Assembly (NCBI RefSeq): GCF_014650595.1
Contig: NZ_BMVG01000019.1
Coordinates: forward strand, 84,419-148,418
Length of the DNA stretch: 64,000 nucleotides
Direction of reading: 5' to 3'
Origin: Streptomyces alanosinicus
GTDB lineage: Bacteria; Actinomycetota; Actinomycetes; Streptomycetales; Streptomycetaceae
Shown here: positions 52,983 through 60,613 of the stretch, one piece after another
Layout: every line of letters begins with the position of its first letter
How positions within the stretch are numbered: position 1 is the first letter of the stretch
Program-made: the position numbers and the translations under genes
The notes under the pieces: model-generated
What the model saw: only the letters and a program-made list of their open reading frames with translations
Databases searched by the model: none
What the model was told of the DNA's origin: nothing

Positions 52983-53206
52983 GCCTCCCCCTCTGTCATC
53001 TAACCTGAGAGCTTCACCGGGCCCGAAGATCCCGGCTTTCACCGTCGGTGAGGGCGGGAGCCGTCGACACCCGCCCTGCTTTCCAGAGTGACCTCGTCCG
53101 TGCGGTACGTGAGCCTGAGAGATTCCGGGGAGGAGTTGCTCCTTCGGCGCCTCCGAGGTGAATCGGAGGACTCTCCCGCATGGGGTCAGCAGCCGCTGTC
53201 AGCCTA
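52983..53206 (-). promoter_or_regulatory. Tandem glycine riboswitch and promoter of gcvP
   Basis: Read on the minus strand, the leader from about 53180 shows the first glycine aptamer (GCGGGAGAGTC, GGCGCCGAAGGAGCAA, GGAATCTCTCAGGC, TCTGGAAAG). A second aptamer follows, ending GAAGCTCTCAGG and GACAGAGGGGGAGG near 52983. Two aptamers in tandem are the usual glycine form. A TAGGCT -10 box lies at 53201-53206. Glycine binding would raise gcvP expression. Confidence 0.9.
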
Positions 53207-53246
53207 CCAGCGGGGTCAACGCCCGAGCCCTCGAGTGGCCGCCTCC

Positions 53247-53276
53247 TTGAATGTGCTCTTTTGTAGTGCTTACGGA
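53247..53276 (+). promoter_or_regulatory. Promoter of the PRC-barrel gene
   Basis: TTGAAT (53247-53252), an 18-base spacer and TACGGA (53271-53276), about 30 bases before the start codon, divergent from the gcvP leader. Confidence 0.5.
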
Positions 53277-53307
53277 TGAGTTGCGACCACGTGGAGGGAG
53301 AGGGACC

Positions 53308-53685
53308 GTGCAGACCGACATCGATCCGCGCAACCTGATCGGCCGCAAGGCGTTCGACCGCAAAGGCACCAAGATCGGCACCATCGACGAGGTCTACCTC
53401 GATGACGCGACCGGTGTGCCCGAGTGGGCGGCCATACGGACAGGCCTGTTCAGCCGGGACGCGTTCGTCCCCCTGGAGCCGAGCGAGCTGGTCGAGGGCA
53501 CCCTCCACGTCCCGTTCGACCGCGCCCTGATCAAGGACGCCCCCGACTTCGGCGTGGGCCGTCACCTCTCCCCCGAGCAGGAACTCCAGCTCTATCACCA
53601 CTACGGCCTCGACGTGGCCCCACCTCCCTCGGTCCCGGACCACGACTTCGGCAAGCTGGCGGGGTCGGGCTCGGAGGAGGCCTGA
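53308..53685 (+). CDS. PRC-barrel domain protein
   Basis: A 125-residue protein. The PRC-barrel (residues 8-75) reads LIGRKAFDRKGTKIGTIDEV, YLDDATGVPEWAAIRTGLFS, then FVPLEPSELVEGTLHVPFDR. The fold is shared with RimM and photosynthetic reaction-centre H subunits and mediates protein or RNA contacts. The end is Pro/Asp-rich. It starts at GTG 53308 after a GGAGGGAGAGGG site. The 3' 85 bp overlap the convergent DNA polymerase IV gene. Confidence 0.9.
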   Translation: MQTDIDPRNLIGRKAFDRKGTKIGTIDEVYLDDATGVPEWAAIRTGLFSRDAFVPLEPSELVEGTLHVPFDRALIKDAPDFGVGRHLSPEQELQLYHHYGLDVAPPPSVPDHDFGKLAGSGSEEA

Positions 53686-55019
53686 CCGGGAGCCCCGACC
53701 AGGGGCAACGGCTCCGCGGACCCCAGCGCGGCATCGCCGACAAGAAACGTCCGCACCCGCCCCGGAGGCGACTGCGGTGTCTCAAATCGCACGGTGACCC
53801 GGCCCACGCCGCTGCCCTGCACCCACCCATGGCCGTACTCGGCATGCTGTACGTCCTGCCCGGCGCGCCACTGCCGCTCGACCGGCTCCGGCCGCTCCGC
53901 CACCGCCCCGGCCACCGGCTCCTCCGGCTCCTCCGTCGCGGGCAAGGGCTCGGCCTGTGCGAACAGATCCTCCTGGGTGTAGTCGGCGAGCCCGGAGACG
54001 CCCACGCCGAGCAGCCGCACCCCGCCCGTGGTGTCCACGGAGTCCAGCAGCCGGGCCGCCGCCTCACGGACCACCGTCGGGTCGTCCGTGGGGCCTCTGA
54101 GCGTCTCGGAGCGGGTCAGGGTCGAGAAGTCGTACCGCCGCACCTTCAGCACGATGGTCCGCCCGGACAGCCCGGCCCCGCGCAGCCGCCCCACGCACCG
54201 GTCGGCGAGCCGCTGCACCTCCAGCCCGATCCGCAGCCGGTCATGGATGTCCACGTCGTAGGTGTCCTCGACCGACACCGACTTCGCCTCACGCTCGGCC
54301 ACCACCGGACGCTCGTCATGCGCCAGGGCCATGGCGTACAGCCCGTGTCCATGGGCCTTGCCGACCAGCCGCACCAGTTCGTCCTCGCCCGCCTCGGCCA
54401 GCTCCTCGACCGTGGTGATCCCGGCCCTGCGCAGATGGTCCCCGGTGGCCGGCCCGACCCCGGGCAGGGTCCGCACCGACAGCGGCCCCAGCAGCGCCCG
54501 CTCGGACCCCGGCTCGATGAGCACCAGACCGTCCGGCTTGGCCCGCTCCGAGGCGATCTTGGCGAGCATCTTGGAGGCGGCGAGCCCCACCGAGCCGGTC
54601 AGCCCGGTGACCGCCCGGATGTCCGCGCGCAGCTTGATCCCGGCCAGCCGCGCCGACTCCTCGTCCCAGGCCGTCTCCCCGGCCTCCAGATCCACGAACG
54701 CCTCGTCCAGGCTGAGCGGCTCCACCAGCGGCGACAGCTCCCGCAGCAGCGCCATCACCTGCTCGCTGATCGACCGGTACAGCGTGAAGCGCGGCACCAG
54801 ATACGCGGCGTGCGGTGCCAGCCGGCGCGCCTGGCCCATGGGCATCGCCGAGTGCACCCCGAAAGCCCGCGCCTCGTACGACGCCGTGGCCACCACCCCG
54901 CGCGGTCCGAGGCCGCCCACGACGACCGCTTTCCCGCGCAGGCTCGGCTTGGACGCCTGTTCCACAGAGGCGTAGAAGGCATCCATGTCGAGATGGAGGA
55001 TCGTGGGCGCGTGTCTCAC
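53601..55019 (-). CDS. dinB: DNA polymerase IV (Y-family)
   Basis: A 472-residue error-prone translesion polymerase. The palm carries LHLDMDAFYASVEQ and the second acidic motif SLDEAFVDLEAGE. The thumb HhH region has SVRTLPGVGPATGDHLRRAG, and the little finger follows. It is about 100 residues longer than typical Pol IV: after residue 365 comes an acidic/Pro-rich part and then a WRAGQDVQHAEYGHGWVQGS domain-like end. The clamp-binding motif QEDLFAQ, or a variant, is before the tail. GTG 55019 is the start. It overlaps the PRC-barrel gene convergently. Confidence 0.94.
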   Translation of the reverse strand: MRHAPTILHLDMDAFYASVEQASKPSLRGKAVVVGGLGPRGVVATASYEARAFGVHSAMPMGQARRLAPHAAYLVPRFTLYRSISEQVMALLRELSPLVEPLSLDEAFVDLEAGETAWDEESARLAGIKLRADIRAVTGLTGSVGLAASKMLAKIASERAKPDGLVLIEPGSERALLGPLSVRTLPGVGPATGDHLRRAGITTVEELAEAGEDELVRLVGKAHGHGLYAMALAHDERPVVAEREAKSVSVEDTYDVDIHDRLRIGLEVQRLADRCVGRLRGAGLSGRTIVLKVRRYDFSTLTRSETLRGPTDDPTVVREAAARLLDSVDTTGGVRLLGVGVSGLADYTQEDLFAQAEPLPATEEPEEPVAGAVAERPEPVERQWRAGQDVQHAEYGHGWVQGSGVGRVTVRFETPQSPPGRVRTFLVGDAALGSAEPLPLVGAPGQASSEPDPASLPKSWSGTEGGGATSRP

Positions 55020-55098
55020 ATCTCCGATGCTGCACCACGGCACTGACAATGCCGTGGCGCGGGCGCCCCGCCACGAGCGGAGCGCCGGGCCGGGGCGG

Positions 55099-55782
55099 TC
55101 AGACCGCCCGGTTGCGGCGCCGCGCCAGCTCGTCCGCCGGGTTGTGTCCGACGAGGGTCTCGCCGGTGTCGATGCGCTCGCCGTGCAGCTGGGAGAGCGC
55201 GCTTTCCACGTCGCGCCAGACCACGCCGACGGCGATCCCGAAGATGCCCTGACCGCCCTGGAGCAGGGCGTGGACCTCGTCCGGCGAGGTGCACTCGTAG
55301 ACCGTGGCACCATCGCTCATCAGCGTCATCCGCTCCAGGTCACGGAAACCGCGTTCCCTGAGGTGCTGCACGGCCGAGCGGATGTTCTGCAGCGAGACCC
55401 CGGTGTCCAGGAACCGCTTCACGATCTTCAGGACGACCACGTCCCGGAAGCTGTACAGCCGCTGGGTGCCGGACCCGTAGGCGGGCCGGACACTCGGCTC
55501 GACCAGGCCCGTGCGCGCCCAGTAGTCGAGCTGCCGGTAGGTGATCCCCGCGGCCGCGCAGGCCGTGGGCCCGCGGTAACCGATTTCTTCCGACGTCATG
55601 GACGCCGCCCCTCCGCCATCGGGCACCACCGTCGGCCGCTGCGGAGCATGATCGACCGCGCTGCTCGGCTGGGGGTACCCCCGATTCACACGCAGCTGAG
55701 AGCTAGGGGGAGGGTACGGACCGCTCTCCCCGAACCCGCGTCCGGGGGCACCCCCAGCCGTACCGTCGCCGCTGGTTCTCAC
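55099..55782 (-). CDS. MerR family transcriptional regulator (Rv1830-like)
   Basis: A 227-residue regulator. The N-terminal 60 residues are Gly/Pro/Ser-rich. The MerR HTH (residues 70-140) reads YRGPTACAAAGITYRQLDYW, ARTGLVEPSVRPAYGSGTQR, then LYSFRDVVVLKIVKRFLDTG, and the C-terminal effector domain follows. GTG 55782 is taken as the start because GGAGGT lies five to six bases upstream; ATG 55599 would give only the conserved part. It is the last member of the garA-ftsR-nuclease-MerR order, equivalent to mycobacterial Rv1830. Confidence 0.9.
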   Translation of the reverse strand: MRTSGDGTAGGAPGRGFGESGPYPPPSSQLRVNRGYPQPSSAVDHAPQRPTVVPDGGGAASMTSEEIGYRGPTACAAAGITYRQLDYWARTGLVEPSVRPAYGSGTQRLYSFRDVVVLKIVKRFLDTGVSLQNIRSAVQHLRERGFRDLERMTLMSDGATVYECTSPDEVHALLQGGQGIFGIAVGVVWRDVESALSQLHGERIDTGETLVGHNPADELARRRNRAV

Positions 55783-56010
55783 GCCGACCTCCGTCCTTGA
55801 CCTGCCTTCACGACGGTAGGCAGTCACCAGGGGTGCGTCAACGATCGCCACACTCGGCACGCCGAGTGATAATCACCCAAGGAGTGGTTTCCCGTGCCCC
55901 ACCGCGGGGAAAGGCTAGCCGAATGCGCTCGCGGGAGACCGTAGGACGCTCTCAATCGCCGGTGGCAATTGCCCGTGCGGCGGGTGCCGAAGCGCACCGG
56001 CCGCGCGCTC

Positions 56011-56484
56011 TCACTGGCTGCTGGTGCCGAAGTCCTCGGGCGAGATCTGGTCGAGGAACTCGCGGAACTTCTCCACCTCGTCCTCCTGCTCGTCCGGGAT
56101 GGCGATACCGGCGTCGTCCAGCACCGTGTCACTGCCGTAGATCGGCGTTCCGGTGCGCAGCGCCAGCGCTATGGCATCGGAGGGACGGGCGCTGACCTCG
56201 ACTCCGCTCGCGAAGACCAGCTCCGCGTAGAAGACGCCCTCACGCAGATCGGTGATGCGCACTTCGGTCAGCTCCTGGCCGACGGCCTCCAGCACGTCCT
56301 TGAACAGGTCGTGAGTCAGCGGCCTCGCAGGGGCCATGCCCTGCTGGGCGAACGCGATCGCCGTCGCCTCCCCCGGACCGATCCAGATGGGGAGGTAACG
56401 GTCGCCTCCCACTTCGCGCAGGAGCACGATCGGTTGGTTGGAGGGCATTTCGACCCGGACACCTACGACATCGAGCTCGTTCAC
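56011..56484 (-). CDS. Bifunctional nuclease family protein (BFN/DUF151)
   Basis: A 157-residue protein with the BFN domain over most of its length: ELDVVGVRVEMPSNQPIVLL, LPIWIGPGEATAIAFAQQGM, LTHDLFKDVLEAVGQEL, and SARPSDAIALALRTGTPIYG. Plant and bacterial members have been reported to cut RNA and DNA; the active site is not firmly known. It lies between the ftsR-type gene and the MerR gene, as Rv1829 does in mycobacteria. Start is GTG 56484. It has an acidic C-terminal tail. Confidence 0.93.
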   Translation of the reverse strand: MNELDVVGVRVEMPSNQPIVLLREVGGDRYLPIWIGPGEATAIAFAQQGMAPARPLTHDLFKDVLEAVGQELTEVRITDLREGVFYAELVFASGVEVSARPSDAIALALRTGTPIYGSDTVLDDAGIAIPDEQEDEVEKFREFLDQISPEDFGTSSQ

Positions 56485-56570
56485 ACAGCAACCCTAGGCC
56501 GTGCCCGGGACGTTTGGGTAGTCGGGCCGGGAACAGGTGCCCGATCCGGCCGCCGCCAGCCCCTGGCGTT

Positions 56571-57314
56571 TCATGGCAGCCGCACCCCGAGAGCGGTCTG
56601 CACCAGTGCCGCGTGCAGCTTCACCGTGAGTACCGCCAGTTCCTTCGTACGGGCCTCGGCATGTGCCCTGGTCTGCGGGTTGCGGTGGCGCTTCAGCGGG
56701 GCCACCACCTGGTCCACGAGTCCCGCCTCGCGGTCGGCGGCCGCCTTCATCACCCGCAGGTGGCGTGGCTCGATCCCGAATCGGCCCAGTTCGGCGACGA
56801 GGGAGGCCACGGTGACCGCCTCGGCGTCGTACACCTCGTCCTCCAGGGGAGCGATGAGGCCGTACGACTCCCACTCCTTCAGCTCGCCCTCGTCGATGCC
56901 CGCCGCAGCCAGCAGCTCGGCCCTGCCCACCCGGGCGATCGTGGGTGCGGGCGCCCGCAGCGGCTCCGGAGCGTCCCCCCCGGTGCGCTGACGCCCCAGG
57001 ACGGGCAACTGGACAGCCTCGCCCTTCTCCATCGCGTCCAAATGCTCGCGGATCACCTTGAGCGGCAGATAGTGGTCCCGCTGCATCCTCAGCACATGCG
57101 CCAGGCGCTCGACATCCCCGGCGCTGAACTTGCGATACCCCGAAGCTGTCCGCTGCGGCTCGATGAGCCCCTCCGACTCCAGGAAACGGATCTTGGAGAT
57201 GGTGACTTCGGGAAATTCGGCACGCAACGCGTTCAGCACCGAGCCGATGCTCATCAGCCCACTGTCCCTGGCGGCGGTACCGCTTCCGGCACCGCCGCTC
57301 GGTGTTTGAAGCAT
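56571..57314 (-). CDS. ftsR: MerR family regulator FtsR
   Basis: A 247-residue regulator of the actinobacterial FtsR type. The HTH (residues 20-95) reads SIGSVLNALRAEFPEVTISK, IRFLESEGLIEPQRTASGYR, and RDHYLPLKVIREHLDAMEKG. The C-terminal half has a second helical domain (GRAELLAAAGIDEGELKEWE, then LVAELGRFGIEPRHLRVMKA). In Corynebacterium and mycobacteria FtsR activates ftsZ and cell division. The gene directly follows garA, as there. ATG 57314 has a GGAAGG site. Confidence 0.9.
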   Translation of the reverse strand: MLQTPSGGAGSGTAARDSGLMSIGSVLNALRAEFPEVTISKIRFLESEGLIEPQRTASGYRKFSAGDVERLAHVLRMQRDHYLPLKVIREHLDAMEKGEAVQLPVLGRQRTGGDAPEPLRAPAPTIARVGRAELLAAAGIDEGELKEWESYGLIAPLEDEVYDAEAVTVASLVAELGRFGIEPRHLRVMKAAADREAGLVDQVVAPLKRHRNPQTRAHAEARTKELAVLTVKLHAALVQTALGVRLP

Positions 57315-57357
57315 GGACCTTCCCTGGGGTCCCCCCGGACGCCGGTCCGGGGGCGGG

Positions 57358-58188
57358 TCAGATGCCCTGCCGGCTTGCGTAGAACACCAGCCGGTACTTG
57401 CCGATCTGCACCTCGTCGCCGTTCGCCAGAGCGACCTGGTCGATCCGCTCGCGGTTGACATAGGTGCCGTTCAGACTGCCCACGTCGGCCACCGTGAACG
57501 AGCCGTCCGACGCGCGCCGGAACTCCACATGCCGACGCGAGACCGTGACGTCGTCCAGGAAGATGTCGCTCTGCGGATGACGGCCGGCCGTGGTCAGATC
57601 GCTGTCCAGCAGGAAGCGGCTGCCCGAGTTCGGTCCCCGGCGCACCACCAGCAGCGCCGAGCCCACCGGCAGCGCGTCCACCGCGGCCTGCGCCTCCGGC
57701 GACAGCATCGGCACCTGCGTCTGCCCGGTCACCTCGGCGTCGTAGGCCTCAAGACCGGAGATGGAGATCGTGGACGTCGTCTCGGAGGCGCGCTCCGGCA
57801 CTGCTCCCGGGCGCAGCGGCGCGCCACAGTTGGAGCAGAAGCGGGCGTTTTCCGCGTTGCGGTTACCGCACCTCGTACAGACCAGGACCGACATGGACGG
57901 ATCCTCCTGCTGCGGTTGCCCCGCAGGGGCGTTGGACGCGTACGGACCGGAGGGATATCCTCCGCCCGCACCTGAGGTTGACGGCTGCCCGAAACCTATG
58001 TCGCCGGACTGGGCAGGGTCAACCGACGCCCCGCCCTGACCTCCGGAAATGTCACCGCCCGGACCAGCGACCTGGTCCCGGAACAGTGGGCGCTGGCCCT
58101 CCGCGTCAGGCTGCGCGCGATGCCGGGCGGTCGCGTTTGCGCTGCCCTCTCGCGCGCTCTTGCCGAACAACTTCGCAAACAACTTCAC
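57358..58188 (-). CDS. garA: FHA domain protein of the GarA/OdhI type with zinc ribbon
   Basis: A 276-residue regulator. The C-terminal FHA domain (residues 185-270) carries TAGRHPQSDIFLDDVTVSRRH and VGSLNGTYVNRERIDQV, the phosphothreonine-binding loops. Before it is the kinase target motif ETTSTISISG, matching the ETTS site phosphorylated in mycobacterial GarA and corynebacterial OdhI, which control 2-oxoglutarate dehydrogenase. Unlike those short proteins it has an extra N-terminus: residues 1-95 are disordered Gly/Pro/Gln-rich, then a four-cysteine zinc ribbon CTRCGNRNAENARFCSNCG. The start is GTG 58188. Confidence 0.92.
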   Translation of the reverse strand: MKLFAKLFGKSAREGSANATARHRAQPDAEGQRPLFRDQVAGPGGDISGGQGGASVDPAQSGDIGFGQPSTSGAGGGYPSGPYASNAPAGQPQQEDPSMSVLVCTRCGNRNAENARFCSNCGAPLRPGAVPERASETTSTISISGLEAYDAEVTGQTQVPMLSPEAQAAVDALPVGSALLVVRRGPNSGSRFLLDSDLTTAGRHPQSDIFLDDVTVSRRHVEFRRASDGSFTVADVGSLNGTYVNRERIDQVALANGDEVQIGKYRLVFYASRQGI

Positions 58189-58378
58189 GGGCGATTCCCC
58201 TTGACCGAAACAGACCCGCCCGTGGGGCAGGACGAACCCTGATTGCCTACACCGGCCGAGCCGGACATTCTCACAACGTCCGTATCCACCAAACAGTTTC
58301 CATCACGCACCACCCCTTCGATGCGCCGACCCCCCGCAACCTCATGCCCCTGCCGGACGTCCCCCATGCACCGCCGGT

Positions 58379-59236
58379 TCACTGGGAGGACGACCGAGCG
58401 TAGTCAGGCCGCTTCGCCTGTCGCAAGGCATCCACGACGATCTTGTCCGACTGCGCGACCGTCACTGTGGCCTGCTCCTTCTCCAGTGTCTGCACCACGC
58501 CTCCCGGGATGTTCAGCGCGGGCTCCAGATCCTGTGGCTTGCCGATGACCTTGAAACGATAGGGGGCGTTGATCTTGTTCCCGTCGACGCCGACACTCGT
58601 GCCGGAATCCGTGAAGTACGTGCCCGCGACCACGCGGACCCCGTTCACCTGGATCGCCTCCGCACCCGCGGCACGCAACTCCTGGATCGCGTCGAGCAGC
58701 ATGTCCGCCTTGACCGTTCCCTTCGTGTCCTCGACCGTCATCGTGATGCCGGGACCCTGCGCCGCCACAGTGCCCGCCAGAATGCCGAGTTGTTTCTCCT
58801 TCTCGGCGGTCTGCTTGCGAGCCTCCGCGGCCTGGTCGGAGCTGCTCTGCAGTTCCTGGCGCTGCTTCTCGAGTCCCTGCTTCTCGTCCTCAAGACGCTG
58901 AGTACGCGAATCCAGTTCATCCAGGATGCGAACAAGATCTTCCTGACGTGCCCCGCGCAGCGCGCTGTCGCTGTCGCTGTTCGACGCCACCTGCACCGCG
59001 AGCCCGAAGCCGAGGCCGAACAGCAGCAGGGCGACGATGAGTTGGGCGCGCGTGACCCGCGGCGGCCACAGCCCCTTGACCAGCCGCTGCCGCCCGGTCA
59101 GCGACGGCTGGGCCTGCGCCCGGGCCTCCGCCTGCTGCTCGGACGCCGGCTCGGGTGCCCGCGCGGGCACCTCCTCGGGCAGTTCCTTGCGCAGCCTGTT
59201 CTCCGGCCGCTCATTCTCCTCGCTCATCGGTGTCAC
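58379..59236 (-). CDS. DUF881 family protein (Rv1825-like), first
   Basis: A 285-residue bitopic membrane protein. A charged cytoplasmic N-terminus of about 65 residues is followed by one helix (AQLIVALLLFGLGFGLAVQV), a long coiled coil (ILDELDSRTQRLEDEKQGLE, about residues 100-150), and the extracellular DUF881 domain (GPGITMTVEDTKGTVKADML, ELRAAGAEAIQVNGVRVVAG, then TVTVAQSDKIVVDAL). Function is unknown, with a link to cell envelope growth by context. The GTG start overlaps the small basic protein stop as GTGA; ATG 59227 is the alternative. Confidence 0.9.
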   Translation of the reverse strand: MTPMSEENERPENRLRKELPEEVPARAPEPASEQQAEARAQAQPSLTGRQRLVKGLWPPRVTRAQLIVALLLFGLGFGLAVQVASNSDSDSALRGARQEDLVRILDELDSRTQRLEDEKQGLEKQRQELQSSSDQAAEARKQTAEKEKQLGILAGTVAAQGPGITMTVEDTKGTVKADMLLDAIQELRAAGAEAIQVNGVRVVAGTYFTDSGTSVGVDGNKINAPYRFKVIGKPQDLEPALNIPGGVVQTLEKEQATVTVAQSDKIVVDALRQAKRPDYARSSSQ

Positions 59237-59565
59237 GCCCGGAACACGTGGCGCCGGATCGCCGCGGCGTTGGAGAAGATCCGGATGCCGAGGACCACCA
59301 CGACACCCGTGGACAGCTGCGCGCCCACACCCAACTTGTCACCGAGGAAGACGATCAGGGCGGCGACGACCACGTTGGACAGGAACGACACCACGAAGAC
59401 CTTGTCGTCGAAAATGCCGTCGAGCATGGCCCGCAGACCACCGAAGACGGCGTCCAGCGCCGCGACCACGGCGATCGGCAGGTAAGGCTCGACGACCGCC
59501 GGAACCTCGGGCCGGACCAACAGGCCGGCCACGACTCCCACGACGAGGCCCAGTACGGCGATCAC
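59233..59565 (-). CDS. Small basic family protein (DUF1290)
   Basis: A 110-residue membrane protein with three hydrophobic segments (VLGLVVGVVAGLLVRPEVPA; LPIAVVAALDAVFGGLRAML; VVVAALIVFLGDKLGVGAQL) and the family block FDDKVFVVSFLSN. It sits between two DUF881 genes and overlaps both by GTGA, so all three are made together and may form a membrane complex. It is equivalent to mycobacterial Rv1824. Confidence 0.93.
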   Translation of the reverse strand: MIAVLGLVVGVVAGLLVRPEVPAVVEPYLPIAVVAALDAVFGGLRAMLDGIFDDKVFVVSFLSNVVVAALIVFLGDKLGVGAQLSTGVVVVLGIRIFSNAAAIRRHVFRA

Positions 59566-60470
59566 GATGTGCCCTTCTCAGTCTTCTCGGTGCTCGGCTG
59601 TGCTGTGCGTACGATCACACTCGGTGCGGCAGGCAACCGCACGTCGCCCTCCGTGGAGATGGTGGCGCGGATACCGAAGTTCTGCTCCAGGGCATGCAGA
59701 TACAGTCCGTCGGAACTGTCCTGGAACCTGGTGCTCAACCGTTGCCCGTCCCCCACCGCCAGCACCGTGTACGGCGGTACCAGCGGCCTGTTGTCCACCA
59801 GTATCGCGTCTCCCGCCGCCCTGATCGCGGACAGGGCGGTGAGCCGCTGGCCGTTGATGGAGACGGCCTCGGCGCCGGACTGCCACAGACCGTTGACCAC
59901 GCGCTGCATGTCCCGGTCACGCACCCGGCCGGTGTCGGAGAAGCCCGAGGTCTCCCGCGGGTTGGTGCCGTCCCCGCCGGAGCTGGCCTCCTTGGCGTCG
60001 TTCACGACGAGCTTGACGCCGGTGCCGTGGACCGCGGTGGCGCCCGACAGAACGTCCACCACGTCCGCCTGCGCGCTGCCACCGCTCGACTTCAGCGCCG
60101 CCCGCTGGCGCGCACTGACATCGTCACGCAGTTTGTCGACCGTGCCCTCCAGCTTGTCCGCGGACGCGGTCTCGCTGTCGACGCGGTCGATCAGCTCCTG
60201 GTGCTCCTTGGCCACCACAGGCGCCGCCGCCCGGGTCTGTGCCGCCCCGACGGTCACGACCAGTGCCGCGAGGACGAGGCCGGCCGCGAGCCCCAGCTTC
60301 GCCCGCAGCGTCCTGGGCAGGCCGCCCTCGCCCAGCGACTTCTTCCGGGCGGCCGCCTCGGCGTACCCGTCGTCGAGGCTGTGGTCCATGACGTTGGTGA
60401 TCAACGACATGGAGGCGTCCGGACGCTGTGGCCGCGCGGGGCTGCTCCGAACGGGGGGTTGCTGCGGCAT
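59562..60470 (-). CDS. DUF881 family protein, second
   Basis: A 302-residue bitopic protein built like its paralogue at 58379: a cytoplasmic N-terminus of about 60 residues, one helix (LGLAAGLVLAALVVTVGAAQ), a coiled coil (ELIDRVDSETASADKLEGTV) and an extracellular DUF881 domain (ATAVHGTGVKLVVNDAKEAS, GLWQSGAEAVSINGQRLTAL, then QRLSTRFQDSSDGLYLHAL). It probably arose by duplication and is equivalent to Rv1823. ATG 60470 is chosen; an ATG three codons upstream (60479) is possible. A hairpin lies just upstream of it. Confidence 0.88.
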   Translation of the reverse strand: MPQQPPVRSSPARPQRPDASMSLITNVMDHSLDDGYAEAAARKKSLGEGGLPRTLRAKLGLAAGLVLAALVVTVGAAQTRAAAPVVAKEHQELIDRVDSETASADKLEGTVDKLRDDVSARQRAALKSSGGSAQADVVDVLSGATAVHGTGVKLVVNDAKEASSGGDGTNPRETSGFSDTGRVRDRDMQRVVNGLWQSGAEAVSINGQRLTALSAIRAAGDAILVDNRPLVPPYTVLAVGDGQRLSTRFQDSSDGLYLHALEQNFGIRATISTEGDVRLPAAPSVIVRTAQPSTEKTEKGTS

Positions 60471-60519
60471 GCCGCACATCGTCGCATGTCGCGAGCGGTT
60501 CCTCCGAATGGCCCCACCG

Positions 60520-60561
60520 GCGTGCCGGACAGGCCCCCTTGGGGACACTTGTCCGGCACGC
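60520..60561 (-). terminator. Terminator downstream of the guanylyltransferase gene
   Basis: GCGTGCCGGACA (60520-60531) pairs perfectly with TGTCCGGCACGC (60550-60561), between the guanylyltransferase end (60614) and the DUF881 gene start. It separates the two transcription units. Confidence 0.75.
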
Positions 60562-60613
60562 ACGCGTGCGTGGGTCCGGCCGTTCGGCGCCGGGTGCCGC
60601 CCTGCTCCCCGGC

